Assembly: GCF_045679555.1 (NCBI RefSeq)
Contig: NC_092100.1
Coordinates: forward strand, 31,993,106-32,057,105
Length of the DNA stretch: 64,000 nucleotides
Direction of reading: 5' to 3'
Origin: Salvelinus alpinus
Lineage: Eukaryota; Chordata; Actinopteri; Salmoniformes; Salmonidae
Shown: piece by piece, positions 1-15,571 of the stretch
Layout: every line of letters starts with the position of its first letter
How positions within the stretch are numbered: position 1 is the first letter of the stretch
The notes under the pieces: generated by a model
Databases searched by the model: none
Seen by the model: the letters and a program-made list of their open reading frames with translations, nothing else
What the model was told of the DNA's origin: nothing
Made by a program: the position numbers and the translations under genes

Positions 1-275
1 CAATGTTTACACATCTTGCATTACTCATCTCATATGTATAAATGTATTCTATACTATCTATTGCATCTTAGCCTATGCTGCTCTGACATTGCTCATCCAT
101 ACATTTATACACATTCTTATTCCTTTACTTAGATGTGTGTGTATTAGGTTTTTGTTGTGGAATTGTTAGATATTACTTGTTAGATATTGCTGCACTGTCG
201 GAACTAGAAGCACAAGCATTTCGCTACACTCGTAATAACATCTGTTATCCATGTGCATGTGCATGTGACCAATAC
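1..275 (+). mobile_element. 3' tail of an RSg-1-like LINE
   Basis: Non-coding 3' end of a non-LTR retrotransposon, entering from the left edge. The stretch about 160-275 (a TGTTAGATATT motif, then cacaagcatttcgctacact, then a CAATTTGATTTT tail) is the reverse complement of 48470-48590, which sits next to a recognisable reverse transcriptase reading frame. No coding part of this copy is inside the window. Confidence 0.75.
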
Positions 276-1478
276 AATTTGATTTTAAGAGTGTACTCTG
301 GGAAAAGGGGAAGAAACAAAATTGGGCTCAGGTGTACAACTTACTCACTGAGATCAAATCAAATGTATTTATATAGCCCTTCTTACATCAGCTGATATCT
401 CAAAGTGCTGTACAGAAACCCAGCCTAAAACCCCAAACAGCAAGCAATGCAGGTGTAGAAGCACGGTGGCTAGGAAAAACTCCCTAGAAAGGCCAAAACC
501 TAGGAAGAAACCTAGAGAGGAACCAGGCTATGAGGGGTGGCCAGTCCTCTTCTGGCTGTGCCAGGTGGAGATAACAGAACATGGCCAAGATGTTCAAATG
601 TTCATAAATTACCAGCATGGTCAAATAATAATAATCACAGTAGTTGTCGAGGTTGCAGCAAGTCAGCACCTCAGGAGTAAATGTCAGTTGGCTTTTCATA
701 GCCGATCATTAAGAGTATCTCTACCGCTCCTGCAGTCTCTAGAGAGTTGAAAACAGCAGGTCTGGGACAGGTAGCACGTCCGGTGAACAGGTCAGGGTTC
801 CATAGCCGCAGGCAGAACAGTTGAAACTGGAGCAGCAGCACGGCCAGGTGGACTGGGAACAGCAAGGAGTCATCATGCCAGGTAGTCCTGAAGCATGATC
901 CTAGGGCTCAGGTCCCCCGAGAGAGAGAAAGAAAGAGAGAAAGAGAGAATTAGAGAGAGCATACTTAAATTCACACAGGACAAGACAGGAGAAGTACTCC
1001 AGATATAACAAACTGACCCTAGCCCCCCGACACATAAACTACTGCAGCATAAATACTGGAGGCTGACACAGGAGGGGTCATGAGACACTGTGGCCCCATC
1101 CGATGATACCCCCGGACAGGGCCAAACAGGAAGGATATAACACTTTGCCAAAGCACAGCCCCCACACCACTAGAGGGATACCCTCAACCACCAACTTACC
1201 ATCCTGAGACAAGGCCGAGTATAGCCCACAAAGATCTCCGCCACGGCACAACCCAAGGGGGGGCGCCAACCCAGACAGGAAGATCACGTCAGTGACGTCA
1301 GTGATTCAACCCACTCCCCTCCTAGGGACGGCATGAAAGAGCACCAGTAAGCCAGTGACTCGGTTCGAGGCAGAGAATCCCAGTAGAGAGAGGGGAACCG
1401 GCCAGGCAGAGACAGCAAGGGCGGTTCGTTGCTCCAGAGCCTTTCCGTTCACCTTCACACTCCTGGGCCAGACTACAC

Positions 1479-4330
<2,852 letters not shown>

Positions 4331-4540
4331 CTTTCAATAAATGGCAGGAATGGAGGAGGTCTTTATCCTAGTGAGATTGCTAAGGCGAACACCGCCATGT
4401 TTAGTTTTGCCCAACCTAGGTCGAGGCACAGACACGGTCTCAATGGGGATAGCTGAGCTGACTACACTGACTGTGCTAGTGGCAGACTCCACTAAGCTGG
4501 CAGGCTGGCTAACAGCCTGCTGCCTGGCCTGCACCCTATT

Positions 4541-5472
4541 TCATTGTGGAGCTAGAGGAGTTAGAGCCCTGTCTATGTTGGTAGATAAGATGAGAGCACC
4601 CCTCCAGCTATGATGGAGTCCGTCACTCCTCAGCAGGCCAGGCTTGGTCCTGTTTGTGGGTGAGTCCCAGAAAGAGGGCCAATTATCTACGATTGAGTTG
4701 TGAGACTCTGCTGTAGAGCTCATCACTCCCGCTAACTGGGAGGGGGCCAGAGACAATTACTCGATGCCGACACATCTTTCTAGCTGATTTACACGCTGAA
4801 GCTATGTTGCGCTTGGTGACCTCTGACTGTTTCATCCTAACATTGTTGGTGCCGACCTGGATAACAATATCCCTATACTCTCTACACTCGCCAGTTTTAG
4901 CTTTAGCCAGCACCATCTTCAGATTAGCCTTAACGTCAGTAGACCTGCCCCCTGGTAAACAGTGTATGATCGCTGGATGATTCGTTTTAAGTCTAATACT
5001 GCGGGTAATGGAGTCGCCAATGACTAGGGTTTTCAATTTGTCAGAGCTAATGGTGGGAAGCTTCGGCGTCTCAAACCTCGTAACGGGAGGAGTAGAGACC
5101 AGAGAAGGCTCGGCCTCAGACTCCGACTCGCTGCTTAATGGGGAAAACCGGTTGAAAGTTTCTGTCGGCTGAATGAGCATTCCTACAGCATTTCCCTCCA
5201 GAAGCCATGAGAAAGTTGTCCGGCTGCAGGGACTGTGCGAGGGGATTTATACTACTATCTGTACTTACTGGTGGCACAGACGCTGTTTCATCCTTTCCTA
5301 CACTGAAATTACCCTTGCCTAACGATTGCGTCTGAAGCTGGGCTTGTAGCACAGCTATCCTCGCCGTAAGGCGATCGTTCTCCTGTATATTATGAGTACA
5401 GCGACTGCAATTAGAAGGCATCATGTTAATGTTACTACTTAGCTTCGGATGGTGGAGGTCCTGATGAACCAT
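4541..5472 (-). pseudogene. LINE ORF1 with SGNH-esterase domain, frameshifted
   Basis: The first ORF of the LINE is read in three pieces: 5472-5116, 5180-4683 and 4756-4541. The N-terminal piece has a CSRC...H stretch and a short leucine- and glutamine-rich segment that may form a coiled coil. The middle piece has the GDSITRSI block (nucleophile serine of SGNH hydrolases) and IQVGTNN (the glycine/asparagine block). The last piece has SDGLHHSW, the usual place of the Asp/His pair. ORF1 esterase domains are known in CR1 and L2 type LINEs, where they are thought to help RNA or membrane association. The reading frame is broken at least twice, so the protein is not expected to be made intact. Confidence 0.8.
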
Positions 5473-5655
5473 ATCCAGATAAAGCGTCCGGAGTGAAAAG
5501 GTTGAATTTTAAAAAAAGTTGTGAGGGAAAAACAAAAAATATAAACGGTAATTAAAAAGTAAAAACCGTAAAGTTGTCAGGTAGCAAAGTAAGGTTGGCA
5601 ACAAAATGCACAGCAACACGTAAACAAGATGATCTTGGTAATTATACAGATCGCC

Positions 5656-6893
5656 TGTAATCCCTGTTCACCCATGACTGCATGGCCAGGCACGACTCCA
5701 ACACCATCATTAAGTTTGCAGACGACACAACAGTGGTAGGCCTGCTCACCGACAACGACGAGACAGCCTATAGGGAGATCAGAGACCTGGCTGGGTGGTG
5801 CCAGAATAACAACCTATCCCTCAACGTAACCAAGACAAAGGAGATGATTGTGGACTACAGGAAAAGGAGGACTGAGCACGCCCCCATTCTCATCGACGGG
5901 GCTGTAGTGGAGCAGGTTGAGAGCTTCAAGTTCCTTGGTGTCCACATCAACAACAAACTAGAATGGTCCAAACACACCAAGACAGTCGTGAAGAGGGCAC
6001 GACAAAGCCTATTCCCCCTCAGGAAACTAAAAAGATTTGGCATGGGTCCTGAGATCCTCAACAGGTTCTACAGCTGCAACATCGAGAGCATCCTGACTGG
6101 TTGCATCACTGCCTGGTACGGCAATTGCTCAGCCTCTGACCGCAAGGCACTACAGAGGGTAGTGCGTACGGCTCAGTACATCACTGGGGCTAAGCTGCCT
6201 GCCATCTAGGACCTCTACACCAGACGGTGTCAGAAGGCCCTAAAAATTGTCAAAGACCCCAGCCACCCCAGTCATAGACTGTTGTCTCTGCTACCGCATG
6301 GCAAGCGGTTCTGGAGTGCCAAGTCTAGGACAAAAAGGCTTCTCAACAGTTTTTACCCACAAGCCACAAGACTCCTGAACAGGTAATCAAATGGGTACCC
6401 GGACTATTTGCATTGTGTGCCCCCCCAACCCCTCTTTTTACACTGCTGCTACTCTCTGTTCATCATATATGCATAGTCACTTTAATTATACATTCATGTA
6501 CATACTACCTCAATTGGGCAAAACCAACAAGTGCTCCCGCACATTGGCTAACCGGGCTATCTGCATTGTGTCCCGCCACCCGCCAACCCCTCTTTTACGC
6601 TACTGCTACTCTCTGTTCATCATATATGCATAGTCACTTTAACCATATCTACATGTACATAGTACTACCTCAATCAGCCTGACTAACCGATGTCTGTATG
6701 TAACCTCGCTACGTTTACAGCCTCGCTACTGTATATAGCCTGTCTTTTTTACTGATGTTTTATTTCTTTACTTACCTATTGTTCACTTAATACCTTTTTT
6801 GCACTATTGGTTAGAGCCTGTAAGTAAGCATTTCACTGTAAGGTCTACACCTGTTGTATTCGGCGCACGTGACAAATAAACTTTGATTTGATT
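5656..6893 (+). mobile_element. 5'-truncated RSg-1-like LINE
   Basis: The 3' part of a salmonid LINE. An open stretch at 5682-6209 encodes the end of the reverse transcriptase: [13 protein letters not shown] (catalytic FADD), then NNLSLNVTKTKEM and the FKFLGVHI thumb motif. It stops at 6207 (TAG replaces a CAG codon). The 3' UTR follows (about 6390-6893), with a (C)CCAACCCCTC segment repeated at 6420 and 6578 and a terminal TTTGATTTGATT tail. It starts exactly where the preceding LINE's 5' leader ends. Confidence 0.85.
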
Positions 6894-7094
6894 GGTTTCA
6901 CTTGTGACAAACTGTTTTTTTTTTAAAAGCTACCCACTGACATCTTTCTAAGAAAAACAAAATGCTAGGTGAAGACTTGATACAATGACCAGATATTTGG
7001 ATGTCTAGCTTGCTAAAATAATGTGGGCCCAAATATTGCATTTGTATAGATTTCAGACAGCTACATGCAGCTATCTGAGTGAGAATACTAGTGG

Positions 7095-7275
7095 TGCTTT
7101 CAAGACAACTGGGAACTCGGAAAAGAAAGAGGTCAAGTCATGGCGTCAGTGATCTTCAGGTCGGAAAGTCAGAGCTCTCGAAAGATGCCCAAGTTTCCGA
7201 CTTGGAATTTCAAGTTGGATGACAGTTCAAAACGATTTTTCCGAGTCAGAGTTCCCAGTTGTTTTGAACACACTG
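7095..7275. mobile_element. Palindromic MITE-like element
   Basis: Both ends carry the same imperfect inverted repeat: TCAAGACAACTGGGAACTCGG at the left and its complement (GAGTTCCCAGTTGTTTTGAA) at the right. The middle, with a gtcagtgatcttcaggtcgg segment, has no coding capacity. A second, more diverged copy lies at 31560-31750, which supports a dispersed non-autonomous element. Confidence 0.7.
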
Positions 7276-7340
7276 AAGTCTGACATTTTCAGGTTCCCAA
7301 TTGTTGAACGCAGCATATGCTATTCTTCAAAATCCACACA

Positions 7341-7715
7341 TCATCAAAAGGGTCATACAAGGATAGTTAACCCAAATTATGAAATTATTTATTGGTTTCC
7401 TTACAACCTATGGACAAGGTATGACAGCAATCTATACTTTATCTTAGTTGTTTTCCTGGCACTGTTCCCACATGCCAACGTTTTAGCATTTGTGACACAA
7501 ATACAATGACATAGGACTGATAAACATTTATCACACATCATGTTCAAATAATCAGTGAATTGAATGGGTTTTGTGCTACAAATGATCAAATGTCAGCATG
7601 TGGAAACAGTGCCAAGGAAACTAACCCAATGCATGGATTGCAGTCATACCTTGTCCATAGACTGCTTACAGGGTAAGGAACCCAATGTGTAATTTGGGTA
7701 AAATATCCCTTTGAA
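7341..7715. mobile_element. Foldback element with long inverted arms
   Basis: Arms of about 120 bp pair with each other. CTATGGACAAGGTATGACAG near 7408 is answered by gcagtcataccttgtccatag near 7640; TTAACCCAAATTA near 7367 by TAATTTGGGTAAA near 7690; and CCTTGGCACTGTTTCC-like segments face each other near 7460 and 7600. There is no coding sequence. This is the architecture of a MITE or foldback transposon; the family is not identified. Confidence 0.65.
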
Positions 7716-8957
7716 GACATTTCAATAGATGTACTCTCAATATAAGGCTCCCTACTGATGGGGCACACACAATACTCAGAATGTTATGTTTATGTCACCT
7801 TTAATGAATGCATGAAAAGGAAAATGTCCAGACTCCCTCTGTCCTGCAAGGCTCCAGCATCATGAACAATGGCAGACCAACACACACCAAACAGGGCTCA
7901 GTCTTCCGGCAGTAGATCATCCCCATTCTTTCTTCCCTGCAAGCATTCCAAATGAAATCAAAAGATTGTAGGCCACACCTTGACAGAACTAAGGTATAAA
8001 GAACTGGAGACAGCGTCCAAAATTTCTGACCGTTGTCTTCAACATAATCTACTCACGTTCGCATAGGCCCTTCCGTGGGGTCTTCACTAGTTGCCACAAA
8101 GTGAGAAGGCCCGCCTACTCAACCAATCAAATGAGGCAGTGTGATGTGTATGCCCCCACCCAGTTTACAGGGGCAGACGAGGGACATTCATTTATTTTAT
8201 CTAGTTATCCAGAAATGATTTGGTTATTTATTAGCTATAATAAAACCAACCGTTGTAAATGCAAAGTGGTAATCAGATGTCTTATTCAAGCTTAGCTTGC
8301 AAGCGTATCATGATTTTTGTCCTTACTAATAGTTACTTGTATTAACCCAAAATAGGTTTACTCCAATATCTCCATTGTTTTTAAAATGGCATGCAGACAA
8401 ACAAATCGACACAACTTGATTTGATTTTGATTTTCAAATACAAATAGTAATCCACAAGTAAAACGTACACAGTTTCACAGAAATTTGCTTATTTAAGATT
8501 GAACTTCAATCCTATTACTTTATTTGACACCTAGGCACTTATTTAACTTAACATAGCCTTGCAGTCTACCTTTTTGGTATTTTGTACCAGTCTCTGTACA
8601 AAAGCATGGTCTTCAAGTTATGGAAGATGGCTAACCATGTAATAAAACTAATTGATTGGACTCAGTGTAAGGGGAAACTCACCACCCTAACTCCACTTAC
8701 ATACTCTTATTTTATTGACCCATCCACCCCTCTCTTTGGAGGACAAAAGTAACTTTGTTTCACACTTGTTTTATACAAATATTTAGTTACATATACATTA
8801 TTCATACATGGTATTTTTATACACAGTATTACATGATAGGAATACAGTTTGATATACACATTGCACCTAAAGTGGTACTCATTACATACTCTTGCAATAA
8901 GTGCCATGGGATCTTTAGTGACCACAGAGTTATGACAACCTTAAAGTGCCACCTTCT
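7716..8957. other. Unassigned intergenic DNA
   Basis: No exon, RNA gene or recognised transposon was found. The short open frames here have no domain-like character. The only structured item is the block at 8078-8150 (listed separately). Base composition is AT-rich from 8200 on. Confidence 0.5.
8078..8150. repeat. CCAAT-containing block, inverted copy of 12545-12612
   Basis: The segment GCCACAAAGTGAGAAGGC followed by cgcctactcaaccaatcaaa and ATGAGGCA... is the reverse complement, with few changes, of 12555-12610. The match continues into GTGATGTGTATGCC versus its complement near 12545. It contains an ATTGG/CCAAT motif. It could be an old promoter-proximal duplicate or the two ends of an unidentified repeat. 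Confidence 0.6.
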
Positions 8958-11900
8958 TAAATTATTTATTTTATTTCACCTTTATTTAACCAGGTAGGCT
9001 AGTTGAGAGAACAAGTTCTCATTTAAACTGCGACCTGGTAAAGAATAAGCAAAGCAGTGCAACACAAACAACAACACAAAGTTACACATGGAATAAACAA
9101 ACATACAGTCAATAATAAAATAGAAAAAGTCTATATACAGTGTGTGCAAATGAGGTAAAATAAAGGAGGTAAGGCAATAAATAGACCATAGTGGCAAAAT
9201 AATTACAATATAGCAATTAAACACTGGAATGATAGATGTGCAGAAGATGAGTGTGCAAGTAGAGATACTGGGGTGCAAAGGAGCCAAAAAATAAATAACA
9301 GTATGGGGATGAGGTAGATGGATGGGCTATTTACAGATGGGGTATGTACAGGTGCAGTGATCTGTGAGCTGCTCAAACAGCTGGTGCTTAAAGTTAGTGA
9401 GGGAGATATGGGTCTCCAGCTTCAGTGATTTTTGCCATTCGTTCCAGTCATTGGCAGCAGAGAACTGGAAGGAAAGGCAGCTAAAGAGGAATTGGCTTTG
9501 GGGGTGACCAGTGAAATATACCTGCTGGAGTGCGTGCTACGGGTGGGTGCTGCTATGGTGACCAGTGAGCTGAGATAAGGCGGGGCTTTACCTAGCAAAG
9601 ACTTATAGATGACCTGGAGCCAGTGGGTTTGGCGACGAATATAAAGCGAGGGCCAGCCAATGAGAGCATACAGGTCGCAGTGGTGGGTAGTATATGGGGC
9701 TTTGGTGACAAAACGGATGGCACTGTGATAGACTGCATCCAATTTGTTGAGTAGAGTGTTGGAGGCTATTTTGTAAATGACATTGCCGGAGTCAAGGATT
9801 GGCAGGATAGTCAGTTTTACGAGGGTATGTTTGGCAGCGTGAGTGAAGGATGCTTTGTTGCGAAATAGGAAGCCAATTCTAGATTTAATTTTGGATTGGA
9901 GATGCTTATTGTGAGTCTGGAAGGAGAGTTTACAGTCAAACCAGACACCTAGGTATTTGTAGTTGTCCACATATTCTAAGTCAGAACCGTCCAGAGTAGT
10001 GATGCTGGACGGGCGTGCAGGTGTGGGCAGCGATTGGTTGAAGAGCATACATTTAGTTTTACTTGCATTTAAAGAGCAGTTGGAGGCCACGGAAGGAGAG
10101 TTGTATGGCATTGAAGCTTGTCTGGAGGTTAGTTAACACAGTGTCCAAAGAACGGCCAGAAGAATACAGAATTGTGTCGTCTGCGTAGAGGTGGATCAGA
10201 GAATCACCAGCAGCAAGAGCGACATCATTGCTGTATACAGAGAAAAGAGTCGGCCCGAGAATTGAACCCTGTGGCACCCCCATAGAGACTGCCAACGGTC
10301 CGGACAACAGGCCCTCCGATTTGACACACTGAACTCTGAGAAGTAGTTGGTGAACCAGGCGAGGCAGTCATTTGTGAAACCAAGGCTGTTGAGTCTGCCA
10401 ATAAGAATGTGGTGATTGACAGAGTCGAAAGCCTTGGCCAGGTCGATGAATATGGCTGCACAGTAATGTCTCTTATCGATGGCGGTTATGATATCGTTTA
10501 GGACCTTGAGCGTGGCTGAGGAGCACTCATGTCCAGTTCTGAAACCAGATTGCACAGCGGAGAAGGTACGGTGGGATTCGAAATGGTCGGTGATCTGTTT
10601 GTTAACTTGGCTTTCGAAGACCTTAGAAAGGCAGGGTAGGATAGATATAGGTCTGTTGCAGTTTGGTTCTAGAGTGTCTCCCCTTTGAAGAGGGGGATGA
10701 CCGCGGCAGCTTTCCAATCCTTGGGGATCTCAGACGATACGAAAGCGAGGTTGAACAGGCTAGTAATAGGGGTTGACAATTTCGGCTGATCATTTTAGAA
10801 AGAGAGGGTCCAGATTGTCTAGCCCGGCTGATTTGTAGGGGTCCAGATTTTGCAGCTCTTTCAGAACATCAGCTATCTGGATTTGGGTGAAGGAGAAATG
10901 GGGGAGGCTTGGGCGAGTTGCTGTTGACCAGGGTAGGGGTGGCCAGGTGGAAAGCATGGCCAGCCGTAGAAAAATGCTTATTGAAATTCTCAATTATTGT
11001 GGATTTATCGTGTTGACAGTGTTTCCTAGCCTCAGTGCAGTAGGCAGCTGGGAGGAGGTGCTCTTATTCTCCATGGACTTTACAGTGTGCCAGAACATTT
11101 TGTAGTTTGTGCTGCAGGATGCACATTTCTGTTTGAAAAAGCTAGCCTTTGCTTTCCTAACTGCCTGTGTATATTGGTTCCAAACTTCCCTGAAAAGTTG
11201 CATATCACAGGGGCTATTTGATGCTAATGCTGTACGCCACAGGATGTTTTTGTGCTGGTCAAGGGCAGTCAGGTCTGGAGTGAACCACAGGCTATATCTG
11301 TTTCTGGTTCTAACATTTTTGAACAGGGCATGCTTATTTAAGATTGTGAGTAAAGCACTTTTAAAGAATAACCAGGCATCTTCTACTGACGGAATGAGGT
11401 CAATATCCTTCCAGGATAGCCGGGCCAGGTCGATTAGAAAGGACTGCTCGCTGAAGTGTTTTAGGGAGCGTTTGACGGTGATGAGGGGTGGTCGTTTGAC
11501 CGCAGACCCATTACAGAAGCAAGCAATGAGGCAGTGATCGCAGAGATCCTGGATGAAAACAGCAGAGGTGTATTTGGAGGGCAAGTTGGTTAGGATGATA
11601 TCTATGAGGGTGCCTGTGTTTACAGGCAGGACTACTAGGTTCATTGATAATTTGTGTGACATTGAGGGCATCAAGTTTAGGTTGTAGGATGGCCGGAGTG
11701 TTTAGCATGTCCCAGTTTAAGTCACCTAACAGCACAAGCTCTGAAGATAGATGGGGGGCAATCAATTCACATATGGTGTTCAGGGCACAGCTGGGGGCAG
11801 AAGGTGGTCTATAGCAAGTGACGGTGAGAGACTTGTTTCTGGAATGGTGGATTTTAAAAAGTAGAAGCTCAAATTGTTTGGGCACAGACCTGGATAGTAA

Positions 11901-12195
11901 GACATAACTCTGCAGTCGATTGCAACTCCACCCCCTTTGGCAGTTCTATCTTGTCGGAAAATTTTATAGTTAGTGATGGACATTTCTGGGTTTTTGGTGG
12001 CCTTCCTAAGCCAGGATTCAGACACAGATACGACATCCGTGTTGGCAGAGTGGGCTAAAGCAGTGAATAAAACAAATTTAGGGAGGAGGCTTCTAATGTT
12101 AACATGCATGAAACCAAGGCATGAAACCAAGGCTTTTACGGTTTTATTGAGGAACATTCCATTGTTAGTTAGGAATTCAACATTATTACAATTAA
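8958..12195 (-). mobile_element. Jockey-type LINE, endonuclease plus reverse transcriptase, degraded
   Basis: A non-LTR retrotransposon of about 3.2 kb. On the - strand: endonuclease region (12157-11511, with a SESWL block and RQDRTAKGGGVAI), then the reverse transcriptase with DLAKAFDSVNHHIL near 10430, [17 protein letters not shown] near 10270 and YADDTILYS near 10180. The thumb follows (YKYLGVWFDCKLSF near 9960), then a 3' UTR ending in TTTCACCTTTATTTAACC and an AAATAAATAATTT tail at 8958. At least four frame breaks separate these pieces, so it is inactive. A + strand relative is at 14001-16915, and isolated 3' ends are at 32285 and 33452. Confidence 0.85.
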
Positions 12196-14000
12196 TGTTG
12201 TGAAAGTGTATGGTTTAAATTACAGTGATCAGCCTTTGAACTTACTGCCTTTTTCAGCAGGATATTTCTCTTTGTCTTTCGTTTGTCTGCCTTTCCCCAG
12301 GTGGCATTCTTACGTGTCCCGCAACTTGAAACAGAACACCATTGAATGGGCACCATATTAAACAACAATCACCGTATTAAAAGGTGGACATCATTTTACC
12401 AATCACACCATTCATATGTAATCAGATGGAATGGGAGATTTATGTTTTTTAACTCGAGACATGCCATTTCGATAAGTAGGTGTTTCCCACGAACCGGAAT
12501 ACTTCCTCATCTGATTGGTCGGGTAGGTGAGCCTTCTGGGCTGGCATACGCATCATCATACTCCCTCATCTGATTGGTCAAGTAGGCGTGCCTTCTGACT
12601 TTGTGGCACCGACCGTTTTGTGGCTGCTGCCATCTTGCTAGTTCTGTTTTTTCTAGGACTACTCCACTCCGCCAGTGCGGAATAGTTTTTGGGCACTCTG
12701 CCAATGTTGCCAGGGACGTGGATCTGCATGGCTGCAACTAGTTTCGGGAGGGGAAATCTGCTTTTGCACCACCACCATTGATGAACGGGAAATCTGCAGG
12801 CACCACAACCACTCTAACTATGAAAGGTCATTTTGTGTATGCAGTTGTGTGCACGTAACTTATTGAGGACTAAATCATACGTGCTCTAGTTAGTGCTACA
12901 TGTGCACCTCAGGAGACCTAGCAGTTGTATATTTTCTATTCAACACAACATGCCACTTGTTACAAGATGATAAATTGGTGAAATAAGTTTTTGCAAAAGT
13001 TATGCCGTTATGATTTGACAATTAATCAGTAAAGTTGCATTTACACATTCTAAATGAGACAGTATGATAAAAGCAGCGTTATGTACAAGTAATATAATAT
13101 TCCAACTCCAGGATTCTACAAGACGCTCACAACATTATGTATTTACAGAGCCACTGACAGTGTGAGTTATGACAGATATACATTTTGCTGGGTCTATCCT
13201 TTCTAACCCCTGCCAAGAGATCTCTTTGACTTCTCTTTTCAGCATGAGGTACTTTATTTCTGTCCTGCTATTCAAAAACAATCAACAAGTGCTTCAACCT
13301 AGTAAGAATGGCAAAATAAAGAACTCCTTACAGAAGTGGAAGGTTGTGCATCCTGATGTAAACGATATTCTAATCTGCTCCTACTTACATGTTTTGTAAA
13401 TAGTTCAATAAAGTTTACTTGTACTGTCCGCCTACTTGTTTTCTTTCTTGTTCTACACAAGACCTCCAGTGGTGTCAGTTTACATACCGACTTCAGCTGG
13501 TTCACTGTATCAGTTCACCATAGTTTATAAGAGAATGGAGTTTGACTTTACATTGCAGCCCTGAGGGATTGGTGGAGGGGGAACTCCACTTTACAGCACT
13601 ACAGGATATGATTAGAGATTGGTCGGAGAGTCACAAACCAATCATATATAGTGGAAAAATCCACAGCTAATCTTTTAATATGTAATAACTTAACTAATTG
13701 AGAAGATATTAAACTGTTTAATAACCAGCCAGCTTTTAAGAGACACACAATTTTAAAATGCAAAAGGATTTATGCATTAAAATGTTAATCTGTTTGGCTG
13801 GGTAGCAAATGGGCCAAATCAAGCGCAGGTCGAGCAATGTCTGTTGTCCCAATCAGAAATTGGACAGTGATGAGCTGAGCTGGTGATCCCTCTTCTCTGC
13901 ATCTGGGGACATAAGTGTCCAACAGGGCATGGATATCATCAACCTGAAGGAGGAGTTACTGGGTGATAAGGGGTTTCCCCAGGCATGCATGTAAAAATAT
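12196..14000. other. Unassigned intergenic DNA
   Basis: No convincing host exon. It contains the tandem block at 12505-12612 and AT-rich sequence from 12840. Open frames at 12346, 12675 and 13169 have no recognisable domain and no splice-site support that I could find. Confidence 0.45.
12505..12612. repeat. Two tandem copies of a 60-bp CCAAT-containing unit
   Basis: The unit CCTCATCTGATTGGTC...GTAGG...GCCTTCTG occurs twice, beginning near 12507 and 12564, with a few differences. The second copy plus its continuation (ACTTTGTGGCA) is the reverse complement of 8087-8140. ATTGGTC is an inverted CCAAT-box motif, but I see no gene start beside it. Confidence 0.6.
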
Positions 14001-14052
14001 ATTGTCCGGACCTCTGGCAGTCTCTATGGGGGTGCCACAGAGTTCAATTCTT

Positions 14053-15571
14053 TTACATTTACATTTAAGTCATTTAGCAGACGCTCTTATCCAGAGCGAC
14101 TTACAAATTGGTGCATTCACCTTATGATATCCAGTGGAACAACCACTTTACAATAGTGCATCTAACTCTCTTAAGGGGGGGGGGGGGGGTTAGAAGGATT
14201 ACTTTATCCTATCCTAGGTATTCCTTAAAGAGGTGGGGTTTCAGGTGTCTTTTGTCTCTTCAGCTGTCTAATCCTTTGGGTGAATAAACTTGGTTTGAGC
14301 TTTACTAATCGTCTGTGAGTTTTTACTTGGTTCATTTAGAACCTAACACCGCAATGCTGCTCAATGGGTTCTTGAGTGGCGCAGCGACCTAAGGCACTGC
14401 ATTTCAGTGCTACAGGCGTCACTATAGACCCTGGTTCGATTCCAGGCTGTATCACAACCGGCCGTGATTGGGAGTCCCATAGGGCGGAGCACAATTGGCC
14501 CAGCGTCGTCCGTGTTAGGGTTTTGCCGGGCTAGGCCGTCATTGTAAATAAGAATCTGCTCTTAACTGACTTGCCTAGCCAAACAAAGGTCAAACAAAAA
14601 TATATTAATAAATAAAAACTTTCTTTGGATGACCACCAACATTTTTGTCAGGTCTTACCGCAAGAATCGCACAACACTACTAGGAGGCCGTACAACCACA
14701 TACATGGCTCTTGCATACCGGTCTCTTTCGCAAGGCCCTACATCAAGAGAACGCCTCGGCGAGGATTAGTTATGGTCAACAAAATGATTGGGATGTCTTT
14801 TTTTTATCACAAGGCTGGTGTCATCTGCCCTTCATACTGTAGAAGACACTTAAGAACTCAGCTGGCTGCTGCGAGGGATTGGAGTCATTGTCAGTTCTGC
14901 AGATCACAGGAAGGAGAGTATTTTGACTGTCAGCTTGGCTGTTGGTGATAGACTTGTTTTAGGAACGAAAAGTGTTCTCGCTGAAAATGCCAAATTGCCT
15001 TTTCAGAAGGGTAGAAAAGCGGTGAGGATGGTGCTGAAACTAGTCAGTTGTCGTCAATGTGTATTTAAGATTTAAGATGAACAAATGCATTTTCAGATAA
15101 TGCCAATAGTTTCTATTTTACTATGCTTAGATATGAATATGTTTAATCTCGAATCATATATTTAGAGTTGCTTGAATACAAGCCCAATGCTTTGGAATGA
15201 ACAGCGTTCAAACACCTGAGGCTGTCATATGATTCTGCCATCTGGCTATTTATAGAGAGAGTAATTGCCTTTGTGACAGTATGGTAAACAGAGGATGAAT
15301 CCAAAGCGATTATCTGGCTATGACTCCTAGCATGTAGCCCAGACTTCCCTTGCCTTTTCAGACAGGCAGTGCTTCAGCAGCATTCACTCTATTATCTGTG
15401 CCCTGCCATTAATGAATCTGTAATTATTTCCCTAAATTGACAGCATCCCAATGTGTGATTGATGGCGGTTCCTCCTGACCTATTGATGTGCTGGCTCTGT
15501 CTGAATCTATTGAATGAACACAGGGAGGAAAACCACTCCGGCGTTCTTCCCCTAGGGATCACGTTTCTTCT
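14053..15571. mobile_element. Insertion of 1.5 kb in a LINE, flanked by TTCTT
   Basis: This sequence lies exactly between two parts of one LINE and is bordered by a 5-bp TTCTT direct repeat (14048-14052 and 15572-15576). Its left 220 bp is a common teleost dispersed repeat (TCATTTAGCAGACGCTCTTA, then CCAGAGCGACTTACAAATTGG) with a run of 16 or so G near 14176. A tRNA-derived SINE follows at 14366-14600. From 14606 to 15571 I recognise nothing; the open frame at 14625-14948 has no known domain. It may be one composite element or several serial insertions. Confidence 0.6.
14366..14600 (+). mobile_element. tRNA-derived salmonid SINE
   Basis: It starts with a tRNA-like head: TGGCGCAGCGACCTAAGGC resembles the A box region, and GGTTCGATTCC at about 14432 is a classic B box of an internal RNA polymerase III promoter. 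The body (CCGGCCGTGATTGGGAGTCC, GGGCGGAGCACAATTGGCCC) and the LINE-like tail (CTTAACTGACTTGCCTAG) match the SINE layout I know from salmonids (SmaI/SlmI/HpaI group; the exact subfamily is not certain). Confidence 0.85.

Noticed and set aside
14168-14194. G-run of about 16 as a G-quadruplex or assembly gap sign
   Set aside because: The same position is G-rich in other copies of this teleost repeat, so it is part of the repeat; the exact length may be a sequencing artefact.
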